A DNA stretch of 64,000 nucleotides from Microvirga arvi (lineage in GTDB: Bacteria > Pseudomonadota > Alphaproteobacteria > Rhizobiales > Beijerinckiaceae), in contig NZ_JAFEMD010000024.1 in NCBI RefSeq assembly GCF_016892765.1, forward strand, positions 21,721 through 85,720, in the 5' to 3' direction. Below, piece by piece: positions 48,208 through 57,433 of this stretch. Every line of letters begins with the position of its first letter. Position 1 is the stretch's first letter. Made by a program: the position numbers and the translations under genes. A model generated the notes under the pieces. It had not been told where the DNA came from, made no database searches, and saw only the letters and a program-made list of their open reading frames with translations.

Positions 48208-48612
48208 TCACCTTTTTTGCTCTTTGGCTGACTCTGGGTCTGCCCGGCCGTGCAGGATGAGGTTCCTGAGGGCGACGGCGTCATTGTGCATCTCGTCCCG
48301 GGCGGAGAATACGAGGGTGATCCGGCCTTTGCGGGCGCGGGCCCGCAACTCCTCCAACATACTCTGATGATCATGCACCTCGGCGGCGTACCGGCGGCAG
48401 AATTCGTGCCATCGGCGAGGGTCATGCCCAAACCAGCGGCGCAACTCGGTGCTGGGTGCGATGTCCTTCATCCATTCGTCGAGGGCGAGGGCTTCCTTGG
48501 AGATCGCGCGGGGCCAAAGGCGGTCAACGAGGATGCGAGCGCCGTCATCGGCGGATGGCGGCTCATAGGCCCGCTTCAGCCTGACATGATGGTCCGGAAT
48601 CTTCGTGCTCAT
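48208..48612 (-). CDS. DUF488 family protein (YeaO-like)
   Basis: A 134-residue protein of the second DUF488 subgroup: VRLKRAYEPPSADDGARILV DRLWPRAISKEAL, WFGHDPRRWHEFCRRYAAEV and KGRITLVFSARDEMHNDAVA LRNLI. Unrelated in detail to the DUF488 protein at 38950. Function unknown. Confidence 0.9.
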   Translation of the reverse strand: MSTKIPDHHVRLKRAYEPPSADDGARILVDRLWPRAISKEALALDEWMKDIAPSTELRRWFGHDPRRWHEFCRRYAAEVHDHQSMLEELRARARKGRITLVFSARDEMHNDAVALRNLILHGRADPESAKEQKR

Positions 48613-48773
48613 CAGAGCGCTCCCAAGACCAATAAAAAATGGCCGGTTCGCGCCGCCAGATCACCATCCCGGTGTGCGAAGCTCAGAAGCCCTGGGCGGT
48701 CTCCGGCGGTGATAGTCGAAGCCCAATCACCTGATAGCCGATGGCGCACTACGACCATCCCATCAGGTTTTGC

Positions 48774-49112
48774 CTACCGGTCCTCGGACAACGAAGCGAT
48801 CATGATCGCGGCATGCGCGTAGGCTCCTCCGGCCCGCATCTCGGCTGCGACCCAGACCGCCTCCATGAGTTCCGGCGCGGTCGCGCCCGCGCGCTGAGCG
48901 GCCTTGGTGTGCCCCTCGATGCAGTAGGGACACTGGGTGACGTGCGCGACGGCAACGGCGATCAACTGCTTGGTCTTGGTATCCAGAGCACCATCGGCGA
49001 ACACTTGGCGTCCGAAGGCCTCGAACGCAGCCTGGACATCAGGGGCGAGATCCCGGCGTTTGTGGGCCACATCAGGGGAGGTCGGCGGGTATATCGTAGC
49101 GGCCATGGTCAT
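48774..49112 (-). CDS. Carboxymuconolactone decarboxylase/AhpD-like protein
   Basis: A 112-residue AhpD-fold protein with ALDTKTKQLIAVAVAHVTQC PYCIEGHTKAAQRAGAT; the CPYC pair and the following His are the redox-active site. It would act as a peroxidase partner or an alkylhydroperoxidase-like enzyme. The ATG at 49112 overlaps the upstream stop (ATGA); an ATG two codons later is also possible. Confidence 0.9.
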   Translation of the reverse strand: MTMAATIYPPTSPDVAHKRRDLAPDVQAAFEAFGRQVFADGALDTKTKQLIAVAVAHVTQCPYCIEGHTKAAQRAGATAPELMEAVWVAAEMRAGGAYAHAAIMIASLSEDR

Positions 49113-49546
49113 TTCCTCACAAAACGGAGGTCAGCGTTGTCGAGCAGGCCGCGAAGGAAAGACGCCCGGTTATCAGGGAACATCCCAACCTCCAATGTCA
49201 CATCGACGGATGTAAGGCGGATCTCGGACGGGCGCCCAGGCGCCTTTTGGCGGGAACCCATCCCCATGGCCGACGCGGCACCGATGATCTCTGTCACGCT
49301 GCCTTGGCGGGCCTTCCGGTGGAGGTCTGAAGCGTTGATGAGCTGGAAGAGGTAGAAGCCGTTCCATTGAACGCTTGCTTCAGCAGCTTCGTGGTTGAAG
49401 CTCAGTGACCCAATGACATTCTCCTTGATCCGTCCGACGAAATCCCATGTCGGGCCGGTGATAAAGGATGGCACCGCTCGATCTTCGGGAACGGCGCAGA
49501 CGAGTTCATCCCGATCTGCGCGGCAGAACAAGTTGTAGTTTCGCAT
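49109..49546 (-). CDS. Hypothetical protein
   Basis: A 145-residue protein starting MRNYNLFCRADRDELVCAVP, after GGGAGA. It contains ITGPTWDFVGRIKEN and EIRLTSVDVTLEVGMFPDNR but no recognised family. It overlaps the AhpD-like gene by four bases and follows the small protein at 49573, so the three may form an operon. Confidence 0.65.
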   Translation of the reverse strand: MRNYNLFCRADRDELVCAVPEDRAVPSFITGPTWDFVGRIKENVIGSLSFNHEAAEASVQWNGFYLFQLINASDLHRKARQGSVTEIIGAASAMGMGSRQKAPGRPSEIRLTSVDVTLEVGMFPDNRASFLRGLLDNADLRFVRK

Positions 49547-49572
49547 AGCCGATCTCCCATGGCCTGACGTCG

Positions 49573-49698
49573 CTAAAGCATGGTGATGAACCAGCCGATC
49601 AGCGCAGCAGCCCCAGCAAAGACGGTGATAACCTGCCACTGTACCTTCATGTCGTCGGTGTTGATCGCGGCGGAACGCACTACGCTGACCCTTCGCAT
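49573..49698 (-). CDS. Small one-helix membrane protein (41 aa)
   Basis: Reads MRRVSVVRSAAINTDDMKVQ then WQVITVFAGAAALIGWFITML, a basic start and one C-terminal helix. GGAAGGAGACC precedes the ATG at ideal spacing. It is 26 bp upstream of the gene ending at 49109 and is the first gene behind palindrome copy 6. Confidence 0.6.
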   Translation of the reverse strand: MRRVSVVRSAAINTDDMKVQWQVITVFAGAAALIGWFITML

Positions 49699-49806
49699 GA
49701 TGGTCTCCTTCCGGTTCGCGCTGGAACCGTTGGGGGCTACCGTTCGCACCAGCCGCCACATGGCTCCTTCGACATGAATAGAGTTCTGCCTAGCGGGCCT
49801 GTGTGG

Positions 49807-49822
49807 CAAGCGAATTCTTTTG
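49807..49822 (-). promoter_or_regulatory. Recurrent palindrome, copy 6
   Basis: Minus strand: CAAAAGAATTCGCTTG, about 110 bp before the small membrane protein gene. It lies 102 bp from copy 7, back to back in a divergent intergenic region. Confidence 0.55.
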
Positions 49823-49923
49823 AGTCTTCCGTGCGAGATTTCTGCATCATCACGGAGCTGGTCATGCATTCGACACCAACCCCGCGATGACTCGGGGCCA
49901 GCAAAGTTTTTGCACTTATTCGA

Positions 49924-49939
49924 CAAAAAAATTTATTTG
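49924..49939 (+). promoter_or_regulatory. Recurrent palindrome, copy 7
   Basis: CAAAAAAATTTATTTG, 52 bp before the ctaD start and pointing to it. Confidence 0.5.
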
Positions 49940-49990
49940 CCAGACATATGCCGGTGCTCGAACGTAGTCATGTCTTGAGAGTGTCGTTTC

Positions 49991-51613
49991 ATGCCCGGCA
50001 GAGTTCAACCGCTCGTAGTTCACGCCGAGAACCATGGCGTTCCCTCGTTCTGGCGTCGGTGGTTCTATTCCACGAACCACAAGGACATCGGTTCCCTCTA
50101 CCTCATCTTCGGCTTTGTGGCCGGCATCATCGGCGGCTTGCTGTCCATCGGCATGCGCCTGGAGCTCCAGGAGCCAGGCCTGCAGTTCTTCTCCAACCCG
50201 CAGGCCTACAATGTCTTCGTGACCGGCCACGGCCTCATCATGGTGTTCTTCGTCATCATGCCGACCCTCATCGGCGGCTTCGGCAACTGGTTCGTGCCGC
50301 TGATGATCGGCGCTCCCGACATGGCGTTCCCGCGGATGAACAACATTTCGTTCTGGCTCCTCGTGGCTGCCTTCTGCCTGATGATCCTGTCCCTGTTCTC
50401 CGAGGGGGCTCCGGGCTCGCTCGGCTTCGGCGGCGGCTGGACCGCCTATCCGCCGCTCTCGACCGTCGGCCACCCGGGACCAGCCTTTGACTTCGGCATC
50501 TTCGCCCTGCACCTGGCTGGTGCGGGCTCGATACTGGGCGCGATCAACTTCATCACCACGATCCTCAACATGCGTGCTCCGGGCATGACGCTGCACAAGA
50601 TGCCGCTCTTTGCCTGGTCCATGCTGGTCACCGCGTTCCTGCTCCTGATCACTCTTCCGGTGCTTGCGGGCGCGATCACGATGCTGCTCACCGACCGCAA
50701 CTTCGGCACCACCTTCTTCGATCCGTCGGGCGGTGGCGACCCGGTGCTCTACCAGCACCTGTTCTGGTTCTTCGGCCACCCCGAAGTGTACATCATGGTC
50801 CTGCCGGCCTTCGGCATCATCAGCCACATCGTCTCGACCTTCTCCAAGAAGCCGATCTTCGGCTATCTCGGCATGGCCTACGCCATGGTGGCGATCGGCG
50901 TCGTCGGCAGCGTGGTGTGGGCGCACCACATGTACACGGTCGGCCTCTCGCTTCAGACCCAGGCCTACTTCGTGTTCGCCACCATGGTGATCGCGGTGCC
51001 CACCGGCGTGAAGGTGTTCTCGTGGCTCGGCACCATGTGGGGCGGCTCCATCCGCTTCACGGCAGCCATGTACTGGGCCATTGGATTCATCTTCGTGTTC
51101 ACGGTCGGCGGCGTGACTGGCGTGGTGCTCGCCAATGCTCCTATCGACCGCTACATGCACGACACCTACTACGTGGTGGCTCACTTCCACTACGTGCTGT
51201 CTCTCGGTGCAGTCTTTGGGATCTTTGGCGGCATCTACTACTGGTTCCCGAAGATCACCGGCTATGTGTATTCGGAACGCATCGGCAAGGCGCACTTCTG
51301 GATCGCCTTCATCGGCTCCAACGTGCTGTTCTTCCCGCAGCACTTCCTCGGCCTGTCGGGCATGCCGCGCCGCTATGCGGATTACCCGGACGCGTTCGCG
51401 GGCTGGAACCTGGTATCGTCAATTGGGGCCTATGTCTTCTTCTTCGGCCTGTTCGTCTTCATGTACGGCGTGATCGACGCCTTCCGGCGCAAGGAGCAAG
51501 CAGCCGACAATCCCTGGGGCCTAGGAGCAACGACGCTGGAATGGACCCTGTCGTCCCCGCCACCATTCCACCAGTTCGAAACTCTTCCAAGGGTCGTTGA
51601 TAGCCACCACTAG
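49991..51613 (+). CDS. ctaD: Cytochrome c oxidase subunit I (aa3 type)
   Basis: A 540-residue haem-copper oxidase core subunit. [20 protein letters not shown] starts helix [13 protein letters not shown] has the haem a ligand; [19 protein letters not shown] holds the CuB His-Tyr pair; [12 protein letters not shown] has the other CuB His, and [17 protein letters not shown] the haem a3 and haem a ligands. It reduces oxygen and pumps protons in the inner membrane. No ctaC, ctaE, ctaB or ctaG genes are beside it, so it is an orphan copy with its own promoter. Confidence 0.96.
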   Translation: MPGRVQPLVVHAENHGVPSFWRRWFYSTNHKDIGSLYLIFGFVAGIIGGLLSIGMRLELQEPGLQFFSNPQAYNVFVTGHGLIMVFFVIMPTLIGGFGNWFVPLMIGAPDMAFPRMNNISFWLLVAAFCLMILSLFSEGAPGSLGFGGGWTAYPPLSTVGHPGPAFDFGIFALHLAGAGSILGAINFITTILNMRAPGMTLHKMPLFAWSMLVTAFLLLITLPVLAGAITMLLTDRNFGTTFFDPSGGGDPVLYQHLFWFFGHPEVYIMVLPAFGIISHIVSTFSKKPIFGYLGMAYAMVAIGVVGSVVWAHHMYTVGLSLQTQAYFVFATMVIAVPTGVKVFSWLGTMWGGSIRFTAAMYWAIGFIFVFTVGGVTGVVLANAPIDRYMHDTYYVVAHFHYVLSLGAVFGIFGGIYYWFPKITGYVYSERIGKAHFWIAFIGSNVLFFPQHFLGLSGMPRRYADYPDAFAGWNLVSSIGAYVFFFGLFVFMYGVIDAFRRKEQAADNPWGLGATTLEWTLSSPPPFHQFETLPRVVDSHH

Positions 51614-51928
51614 GCGAGTGGAGACGATCAAGGCGCACCGTTGATATACGGCGCAATCACATGGGCCTTATAGCAAAGTTAGTTCCGCTGCAGTAACGCG
51701 AGCAAAGTCCAACGAATCCAGCCAATGGTTTCATCAGGCGACGAAGCAATTCAGTTGATTGACGAGACGGCCTTCGCCCATCGATCCGGGCTCTCGCAGG
51801 ATGCGGCGGCTTCGATGGGTCTTGCGTATAAACTCGAAGGCCATGATCGTTGCGTAGGCTGTTGCTCGGACTAGCGCGGCCCCACCTCATTTTCCTTTCC
51901 CCCGCTCGGACGCAGCAAGGAGTCTCCC
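51614..51928. other. No gene seen
   Basis: Between ctaD and the cytochrome c gene on the same strand. No motif-bearing frame or clear terminator. Confidence 0.4.
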
Positions 51929-52399
51929 ATGCGCTTTGCCTTAATCGTACCTCTTGCTATGGCCTTGAGTTCGGGTGCCGCCCAAGGCCAGGACGCCGCT
52001 GCAGGCGAAAAGGTATTTGCCCAGTGCCGGGCCTGTCATCAAGTTGGCCCGAATGCCAAAAATGCCGTCGGCCCTGTGCTGAACGGTGTCATCGGCCGCA
52101 CGGCCGGCACGGTGGAAGGCTACAACTACTCGCCCGCCAATAAGAACTCCGGCCTGACTTGGGACGAGTCGACGTTCGCCGAATACATCACTAATCCCAA
52201 GGCCAAGGTGCCGGGCACCAAGATGATCTATGCCGGACTGAAGGACGAGCAGCGCATCAAGGACCTCATTGCCTTTCTCAAGCAGTTCGATACCTCCGGG
52301 CAGAAGGCTGCAGCGCTGATTGAGCCCCATCGACTCGCGGCGCGGCGAATGGATTGGGTAACGTTCGCGGATCGACAGCAGGCCGAGACGGGGTCATGA
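51929..52399 (+). CDS. Class I cytochrome c
   Basis: A 156-residue exported c-type cytochrome. A signal peptide (MRFALIVPLAMALSSGAAQG) precedes the mature start; CRACH is the haem site, NKNSGLTWDESTFAEYITNP and KMIYAG the C-terminal family part with the Met ligand. The last 35 residues are an unusual extension. It is a candidate electron donor for the ctaD oxidase upstream. Confidence 0.92.
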   Translation: MRFALIVPLAMALSSGAAQGQDAAAGEKVFAQCRACHQVGPNAKNAVGPVLNGVIGRTAGTVEGYNYSPANKNSGLTWDESTFAEYITNPKAKVPGTKMIYAGLKDEQRIKDLIAFLKQFDTSGQKAAALIEPHRLAARRMDWVTFADRQQAETGS

Positions 52400-52695
52400 T
52401 CAACTATCGGGACCAACGGGCCGGGGCCATACCCACGGGGCTTAGACTGAAGCCCGAAGAATGCGCAGTTTCCCGGTCGACGTGAAGGGGGTCCGGGCAG
52501 TTAGCGGTCTAGGCCACAACTGCCTTGGTCGCGGAGCATACAGTCAAAGCCTAATATCGAAGCTGCGACTTTACCGAAGCCAGAGCCGCGTAACGCCTCG
52601 CCCCGCTCTCACCTCTGGCAACGGCGCCCCGGCGGTCAAGACGAGCTTTCAATGGCGAGGTGCGCGTCTTCTTTTGCGCTCAAAGCCAGCAGCCC

Positions 52696-52902
52696 CTAAG
52701 GAGCAGGCGCGTCGGGCAGCCGCACCCAATGGCTTGGTTGCACGAGAATGCCGCGCTTGCTAACCCAACACTGCGTTACGGGCAGCCAATGGGCGATCTC
52801 GTAATCACCCAACACCGTGAAGCACAAAATTTCAGAGCCATCCCGAGGCGCTGCCTCTATTGGAGACCATGTGGCGAGGCAAACGGATCGTTCTTCAGTC
52901 AT
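52696..52902 (-). CDS. Small conserved hypothetical protein (68 aa)
   Basis: MTEERSVCLATWSPIEAAPR, then DGSEILCFTVLGDYEIAHWL and CWVSKRGILVQPSHWVRLPD. The WxPIxxAPRDG start and the PSHWxxLP ending are a pattern known from small uncharacterised proteins of phages and alphaproteobacteria. The frame continues upstream to 53145 but that part looks non-coding. Confidence 0.6.
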   Translation of the reverse strand: MTEERSVCLATWSPIEAAPRDGSEILCFTVLGDYEIAHWLPVTQCWVSKRGILVQPSHWVRLPDAPAP

Positions 52903-53457
52903 TATCCGTACCGAGTAGTGATCGTAGAGGAGTCTAGCACCCTTTTCTGTCCTACGACCGGCATTCGCTGCATAGCAGGGTTTCCCAGCAGGTATTCTTC
53001 TTAAGACCAACCTGAGAATCGACTTCAGAGGACCATGGTGCGCTTTGAAGCGAGCGGGACTTGGAGGACGCCTGAACCCGTCGGGACGAGGAGTCGCACG
53101 CGCTTGCACACGACGCACTTCCTGGACAGGGACGCCAGCGACCATGTGTCGGCTCCTCCAGCCTCACACCAGAGGCTGCACGCAAATCCCGCGAGAACAT
53201 TAACGTTAGTCGGTGCTGACAATTTTTGCTTTCATCAAAAATACAGCCATCATTTGCTGAAGGCTCGCTGTAGAACAGCGGCTATGTCGTTGGCTGGCGC
53301 TGAATGATGGCGCCCTCGCCGAAGTGCCTTTGTGGAGTTGGCACTGCAATGGCCCTCCCCGCATGATTAGGACGAGAGGAAGTCAGAAGATCAGCTTAGC
53401 CACGCCTTCGTCACAGCTGTGGTTCTACGGCGTATTTCCAATCGAGCGGAATACAGG
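52903..53457. other. No gene seen
   Basis: Over 550 bp with no supported coding frame on either strand. Confidence 0.4.
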
Positions 53458-54105
53458 TCAGATGCCATCGCACCTTGGGTCCCCGAGCCGCTCGCTCTCA
53501 TGCGGTTGGGTAACTGATACATCGAGATCCTTCACCAAGCCATCTGCCAGGGAATAAACCCACCCGTGAATGCAGAGGCTCTGGCCGCGTGCCCATGCCT
53601 CACGCACGATGACGTCGGACGCCACATTCCTGACTTGCCGGATGACGTTGAGTTCGCACAGGCGATCAAGGCGGGCGCGCTTGTCCGGAATAGCTGCAAG
53701 TTCGTGGCGATGCTCATTGCAGACTTCGCGGATCGGATGCAGCCAGTGGTCTACGAGACCACGCCGCTCGCCGTCCACGGCCGCGCTCACACCGCCGCAG
53801 CCGTAGTGCCCCACCACCATGATGTGCTTGACCTTCAACACGTCCACTGCGAACTGAAGCACAGACAGATAGTTCGCATCCTGTGGCGGAGCCAGGTTGG
53901 CGACGTTTCGGTGTACGAAGAGCTCGCCAGGATCCAGGTCCACGATCTGGTTGGCTGGTACCCGGCTGTCCGAGCAGCCGATCCAAAGGTATTCTGGTGC
54001 TTGCTGGCTTTCGAGCCGCTTGAAAAAATCCCGATCAGAGGCAACCATACGGGCTGCCCAGGCGCGGTTTTTCGCTCTCAGCTGGCTCAGGAGAGGGGCG
54101 TTCAT
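53458..54105 (-). CDS. Beta-carbonic anhydrase
   Basis: A 215-residue enzyme that interconverts carbon dioxide and bicarbonate. YLWIGCSDSRVPANQIVDLD has the first zinc Cys and the Asp-Arg dyad; MVVGHYGCGGVSAAV has the zinc His and second Cys; ELFVHRNVANLAPP is a conserved core strand. Length is normal. It stands alone between a gene-poor stretch and an IS6 element. Confidence 0.95.
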   Translation of the reverse strand: MNAPLLSQLRAKNRAWAARMVASDRDFFKRLESQQAPEYLWIGCSDSRVPANQIVDLDPGELFVHRNVANLAPPQDANYLSVLQFAVDVLKVKHIMVVGHYGCGGVSAAVDGERRGLVDHWLHPIREVCNEHRHELAAIPDKRARLDRLCELNVIRQVRNVASDVIVREAWARGQSLCIHGWVYSLADGLVKDLDVSVTQPHESERLGDPRCDGI

Positions 54106-54303
54106 AGCATTGACCTTGCAGAGGTGCGCTGACTGCCATTCAGTAGCCGGCGCGGCGGTGACAGATCAAGCCCAAGCTTGCGAGCGACAACACCCGAACT
54201 TCACCGGCTGTACTCGGCTTGATCTGATGTTACCTCCGCAGAATGGTCGACCCATTTTCATCCGTTGCATCTCGCAGGATTTTGGCCTGCGGTACCCTCC
54301 TGA

Positions 54304-55129
54304 AGGTATTGTCAACTTGGCGCCGAAGAGGCAAAGCTGGCGCGGACGCGGCCGTCGGGTCAGTCCACATCAGCCTACCAAGGCAGCACCGGTGGCGTCG
54401 CGCCACGTAGCAAAGGCGCGCTCACGCGCAGCCCGATACTCACCGGCCGAGACGCGATGACGGCCGAGTTGGAAGTGGTTGTGGATCGGAGTGTGAGAGG
54501 CGAGAAACTGCTGGGCCTGCCGGACTGACTTAAACCGTCTCATGTGGCGTTCTCGTCTTCGGGTGGGTTGGTGTGAGACCTCACAGCGGTTGTTGAGATA
54601 CCGGCTCTGCCGATGCTCGACACCCGGCAGGATCTCGCGTTTCGCGGCGCCATAGGATCCGAGTTTATCCGTCACGATCACTCGTGGCGCGTAGCACAAG
54701 CCCTTCAGCAGCTTGCGGAAGAACCGCTTGGCCGCCTTCTTATTGCGCCGGCTCTGGACCAGCACATCAAGCACGTTTCCATGCTGATCAACGGCCCGCC
54801 AGAGGTAGTGCAGTTTGCCTCGGATGCGGACGAACACTTCATCCAGAAACCATTTGTCCCCGGGTTGCGGCCGGCACCGCTTAAGTGTCCTGGCATAGGC
54901 GCGCCCGAAGCGCAGGCTCCATTCACGGATGGTCTCGTAGCTGACCAGGATGCCTCGCGCCGCCAGGATCAGTTCGACCTCTCTTAGGCTCAGGCTGAAG
55001 CAGTGATACAACCAGACCGCTTGGTTGATGATTTCAGCCGGAAAGCGGAAGCCGCGGTACGGGTTGGACGTGGTGCTCATGCCCGAGACCCTGCCATAGG
55101 AACCGACCTACGCCAACTTGACAGTACCT
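54304..55129 (-). mobile_element. IS6-family insertion sequence
   Basis: A 19-bp inverted repeat with two mismatches bounds the element: AGGTATTGTCAACTTGGCG at 54304-54322 and, read inward from 55129, AGGTACTGTCAAGTTGGCG. It is about 826 bp and carries one transposase. The 8-bp flanks (CCTCCTGA and CTCGGAGC) do not match, so there is no target duplication, which suggests that one side was rearranged or deleted after insertion. Confidence 0.8.
54370..55080 (-). CDS. IS6-family transposase
   Basis: A 236-residue DDE transposase. RFPAEIINQAVWLYHCFSLS then LREVELILAARGILVSYETI is the helix-turn-helix; WFLDEVFVRIRGKLHYLWRA contains the first Asp, VIVTDKLGSYGAAKREI the second, and the Glu follows near NNRCEVSHQPTRRRERHMRR. 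Full length, probably active. Confidence 0.93.
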   Translation of the reverse strand: MSTTSNPYRGFRFPAEIINQAVWLYHCFSLSLREVELILAARGILVSYETIREWSLRFGRAYARTLKRCRPQPGDKWFLDEVFVRIRGKLHYLWRAVDQHGNVLDVLVQSRRNKKAAKRFFRKLLKGLCYAPRVIVTDKLGSYGAAKREILPGVEHRQSRYLNNRCEVSHQPTRRRERHMRRFKSVRQAQQFLASHTPIHNHFQLGRHRVSAGEYRAARERAFATWRDATGAALVG

Positions 55130-55642
55130 CTCGGAGCGTCGGAGCGAGCCCGACGGGGCCTGACCTATGTGCCACAAGAAGCCAATGTCTTCCGCAACAT
55201 GTCAGTGTTGGAGAACCTGCGCATCGGTCATGAGTTCATTGCATCACGCGATGGGCCCTCCTTTGACAGCCGGATGGAGGAGGTCCTCGCGGTGTTCCCG
55301 GAAATCCGCCCGAAGCTCGGCACGGTGGCGGGGCATCTCAGCGGCGGGCAGCGGCAGATGGTGGCCATGGCGGCCGCGCTGATGCCGGATCCGACAGTAC
55401 TGGCGCTCGACGAACCGTCCGCCGGCCTGTCTCCGCGCAATGCGGAACTGCTGTTTGAAATCATCCATCGCATCGCCGGTTCAGGCGTCACTCTGCTGTT
55501 GATCGAACAGAACACCCGCTTGGGGCTGGGCGCGGCCGACAATGGTGTAGTGCTGGTGGCCGGGCAGGTGCGCTTGGCGGCACGCGCAGCGGATATCCTG
55601 GCCGATGAAGACATACGCCGGCTTTACCTAGGGGGAGCTTGA
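55118..55642 (+). pseudogene. livF: LivF-type ABC transporter ATPase, 5' truncated
   Basis: The frame after the IS6 end (native sequence from about 55130) reads RARRGLTYVPQEANVFRNMS, LSGGQRQMVAMAAALMP (signature), TVLALDEPSAGLSP (Walker B) and LLLIEQNTRLGLGAADNGVV (H-loop). The first 60-70 residues with the Walker A loop are missing, so it cannot bind ATP normally. The IS6 boundary lies exactly at the break. It is followed directly by livH. Confidence 0.85.
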
Positions 55643-56502
55643 TGCTGCAGCTCCTTCTCAACGGCGTTGTCACCGGCCTGCTACTGTCGCTGCCGGCGCT
55701 TGCGCTTTCCCTGTCCTTCAGCGTGCTGCGTTTCGCCAATTACGCGATCGGCTCCTATCTCACCTGCGGCGCATATCTTGTTTATCTGTTCAACGTCCTG
55801 TTCGGATGGCCTTTGTGGATCGCGGCCAGCATCGGTGCACTTGGGCTTGCCGCGCTCGTTGTTGCCGTCGACTGGTTAGCGTACCGCCCTCTCCGCAACC
55901 GCTCGGGTGTGACGCTTCTGGTCGCTTCCATGGGAGTGGCAATCGCGCTTGAGAACCTTGTTCGGCTCTTTGCCGGCAATTCACCACGCAGCTTTGACGT
56001 TGCGGTCGCACGGCCGCTGCGGTTCGGCGGCCTTCGCCTTAATTACGAACAACTCACAATTCTGACCACGGTATTGGCAGCGCTGGCGGTGGTGTGGATC
56101 ATCTTCCGGCTGACCCGCCTCGGGCGGGCCATGCGGGCGGTCGCCGACAACCCCGATCTGGCAGCCGTGCGTGGCATCAGCCGAGGGCAAGTGGTGGCCA
56201 GCGTCTGGATCATCTCGGGTGTACTCACTGCGATCGCTGGTGTGCTGGTTGGGCTCGATGCCAACATTGAGCCGCAGATGGGGTGGAATTACCTGTTACC
56301 TGTCTTCACGGCTGCCATTCTCGGCGGTATCGCAAGCCCCATGGCGGCGGTGGCTGGTGCGTTGACGATCGGCATTGCCGAGGAATTGGCGACCCTCGTC
56401 ATGCCACCACACTATCGCATGATCGTTGCCTTTCTCATCATAGCCACGTTGCTGCTGGTTCGGCCATGGGGCCTGTTCGGAACCCGTTGGGTCACAAGAT
56501 GA
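55642..56502 (+). CDS. livH: Branched-chain amino acid ABC transporter permease LivH
   Basis: A 286-residue permease with about eight helices. MLQLLLNGVVTGLLLSLPAL starts it; MRAVADNPDLAAVRGISRGQ is the cytosolic loop that contacts the ATPase. Its start overlaps the livF stop (TGATG). It would import branched-chain amino acids or related compounds, but the ATPase beside it is broken and no livG or binding protein gene is present. Confidence 0.93.
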   Translation: MLQLLLNGVVTGLLLSLPALALSLSFSVLRFANYAIGSYLTCGAYLVYLFNVLFGWPLWIAASIGALGLAALVVAVDWLAYRPLRNRSGVTLLVASMGVAIALENLVRLFAGNSPRSFDVAVARPLRFGGLRLNYEQLTILTTVLAALAVVWIIFRLTRLGRAMRAVADNPDLAAVRGISRGQVVASVWIISGVLTAIAGVLVGLDANIEPQMGWNYLLPVFTAAILGGIASPMAAVAGALTIGIAEELATLVMPPHYRMIVAFLIIATLLLVRPWGLFGTRWVTR

Positions 56503-57416
56503 TAGCCTATCTCATTGCCACTCTCACGCTCGTAGCCATCACGGCTCTCACAGGGTTGGCCCTCAACCTGCAATGGGGGATGGGCGGGCTGGTAAACTTC
56601 GGTCTGTTCGGCTTTTATATGCTAGGTGCGTATATATGCGGTCTACTCACCGTGCAGGGCGTGCCACCGCTTATCTCGCTTGTAGGCGCCATGTTCGGCG
56701 TGGCGCTCCTCAGCGCGCTCATCAGTCTGATTTCCGTGCGGCTATCTGAGGATTACCTGGCCATCGTCACGCTCGGCTTCGCGGAATGTCTGCGCCTCTT
56801 CATCAGTTATGAGGAATGGCTCACCAGGGGTACGCTCGGCATCGCGGGCATTGAGCGGCCCTTCCACGGACTGATGCCGGCACACCTGGCGGATACAGTC
56901 TTCCTGGCCTTCACGCTTATGGCCGTGGCTCTCATCTATGGCGCACTGCAGGCTCTGGCCATTTCACCGTTCGGGCGCTTGGTGCGGGCCACTCGAGAGG
57001 ATCCCGCTGTGGTGGAAGCCTTGGGAAAATCCGTCCTCCTAGTACGCTTCAAGGTGTTCGCAGTCGGCGGAGCCATTCTCGGCCTTGCAGGGAGTTTGCA
57101 CGCTTTCTACTACACCTACATCGATCCCACGCAGTTTAGCCCCATCATCACTGCCTATGCGTTCATGGCGGTTGTGATTGGCGGGCGCGGCAGCAATCGC
57201 GGCGTCCTGATCAGCGCTTTCACACTCATCCTGGCGCTGGAGGGCAGCCGGTTCCTCGTGGATTGGGTGCCTCATCTCGGTAGCAGCGAACTTGCGGCGA
57301 TCCGCCTGATCCTTGTGGGAGGTGGGCTTGTCCTTCTGCTCATCATCAAGCCGAACGGTTTCGGAAAAGAACCTCGCTCTGCGGAAGCAGAGATTGGTTC
57401 CTCCACATCAACCTGA
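56499..57416 (+). CDS. livM: Branched-chain amino acid ABC transporter permease LivM
   Basis: A 305-residue permease. NLQWGMGGLVNFGLFGFYML is the usual N-terminal segment; SEDYLAIVTLGFAECLRLFI and TREDPAVVEALGKSVLLVRF the middle. It overlaps the end of livH by four bases (ATGA). A carboxymuconolactone decarboxylase-type gene follows 17 bp later. Confidence 0.92.
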   Translation: MIAYLIATLTLVAITALTGLALNLQWGMGGLVNFGLFGFYMLGAYICGLLTVQGVPPLISLVGAMFGVALLSALISLISVRLSEDYLAIVTLGFAECLRLFISYEEWLTRGTLGIAGIERPFHGLMPAHLADTVFLAFTLMAVALIYGALQALAISPFGRLVRATREDPAVVEALGKSVLLVRFKVFAVGGAILGLAGSLHAFYYTYIDPTQFSPIITAYAFMAVVIGGRGSNRGVLISAFTLILALEGSRFLVDWVPHLGSSELAAIRLILVGGGLVLLLIIKPNGFGKEPRSAEAEIGSSTST

Positions 57417-57433
57417 CATCCCGGAGAGTCCTT

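Noticed and set aside
49916..51343. 475-codon open frame antisense to ctaD
   Set aside because: It is opposite a gene with every catalytic residue, its sequence is a low-complexity His/Asp/Glu/Arg mix typical of the complement of GC-rich code, and it has no ribosome site.
52952..53145. N-terminal extension of the small gene at 52696
   Set aside because: Arg/Pro-rich, non-conserved-looking sequence; the ATG at 52902 begins the plausible domain.
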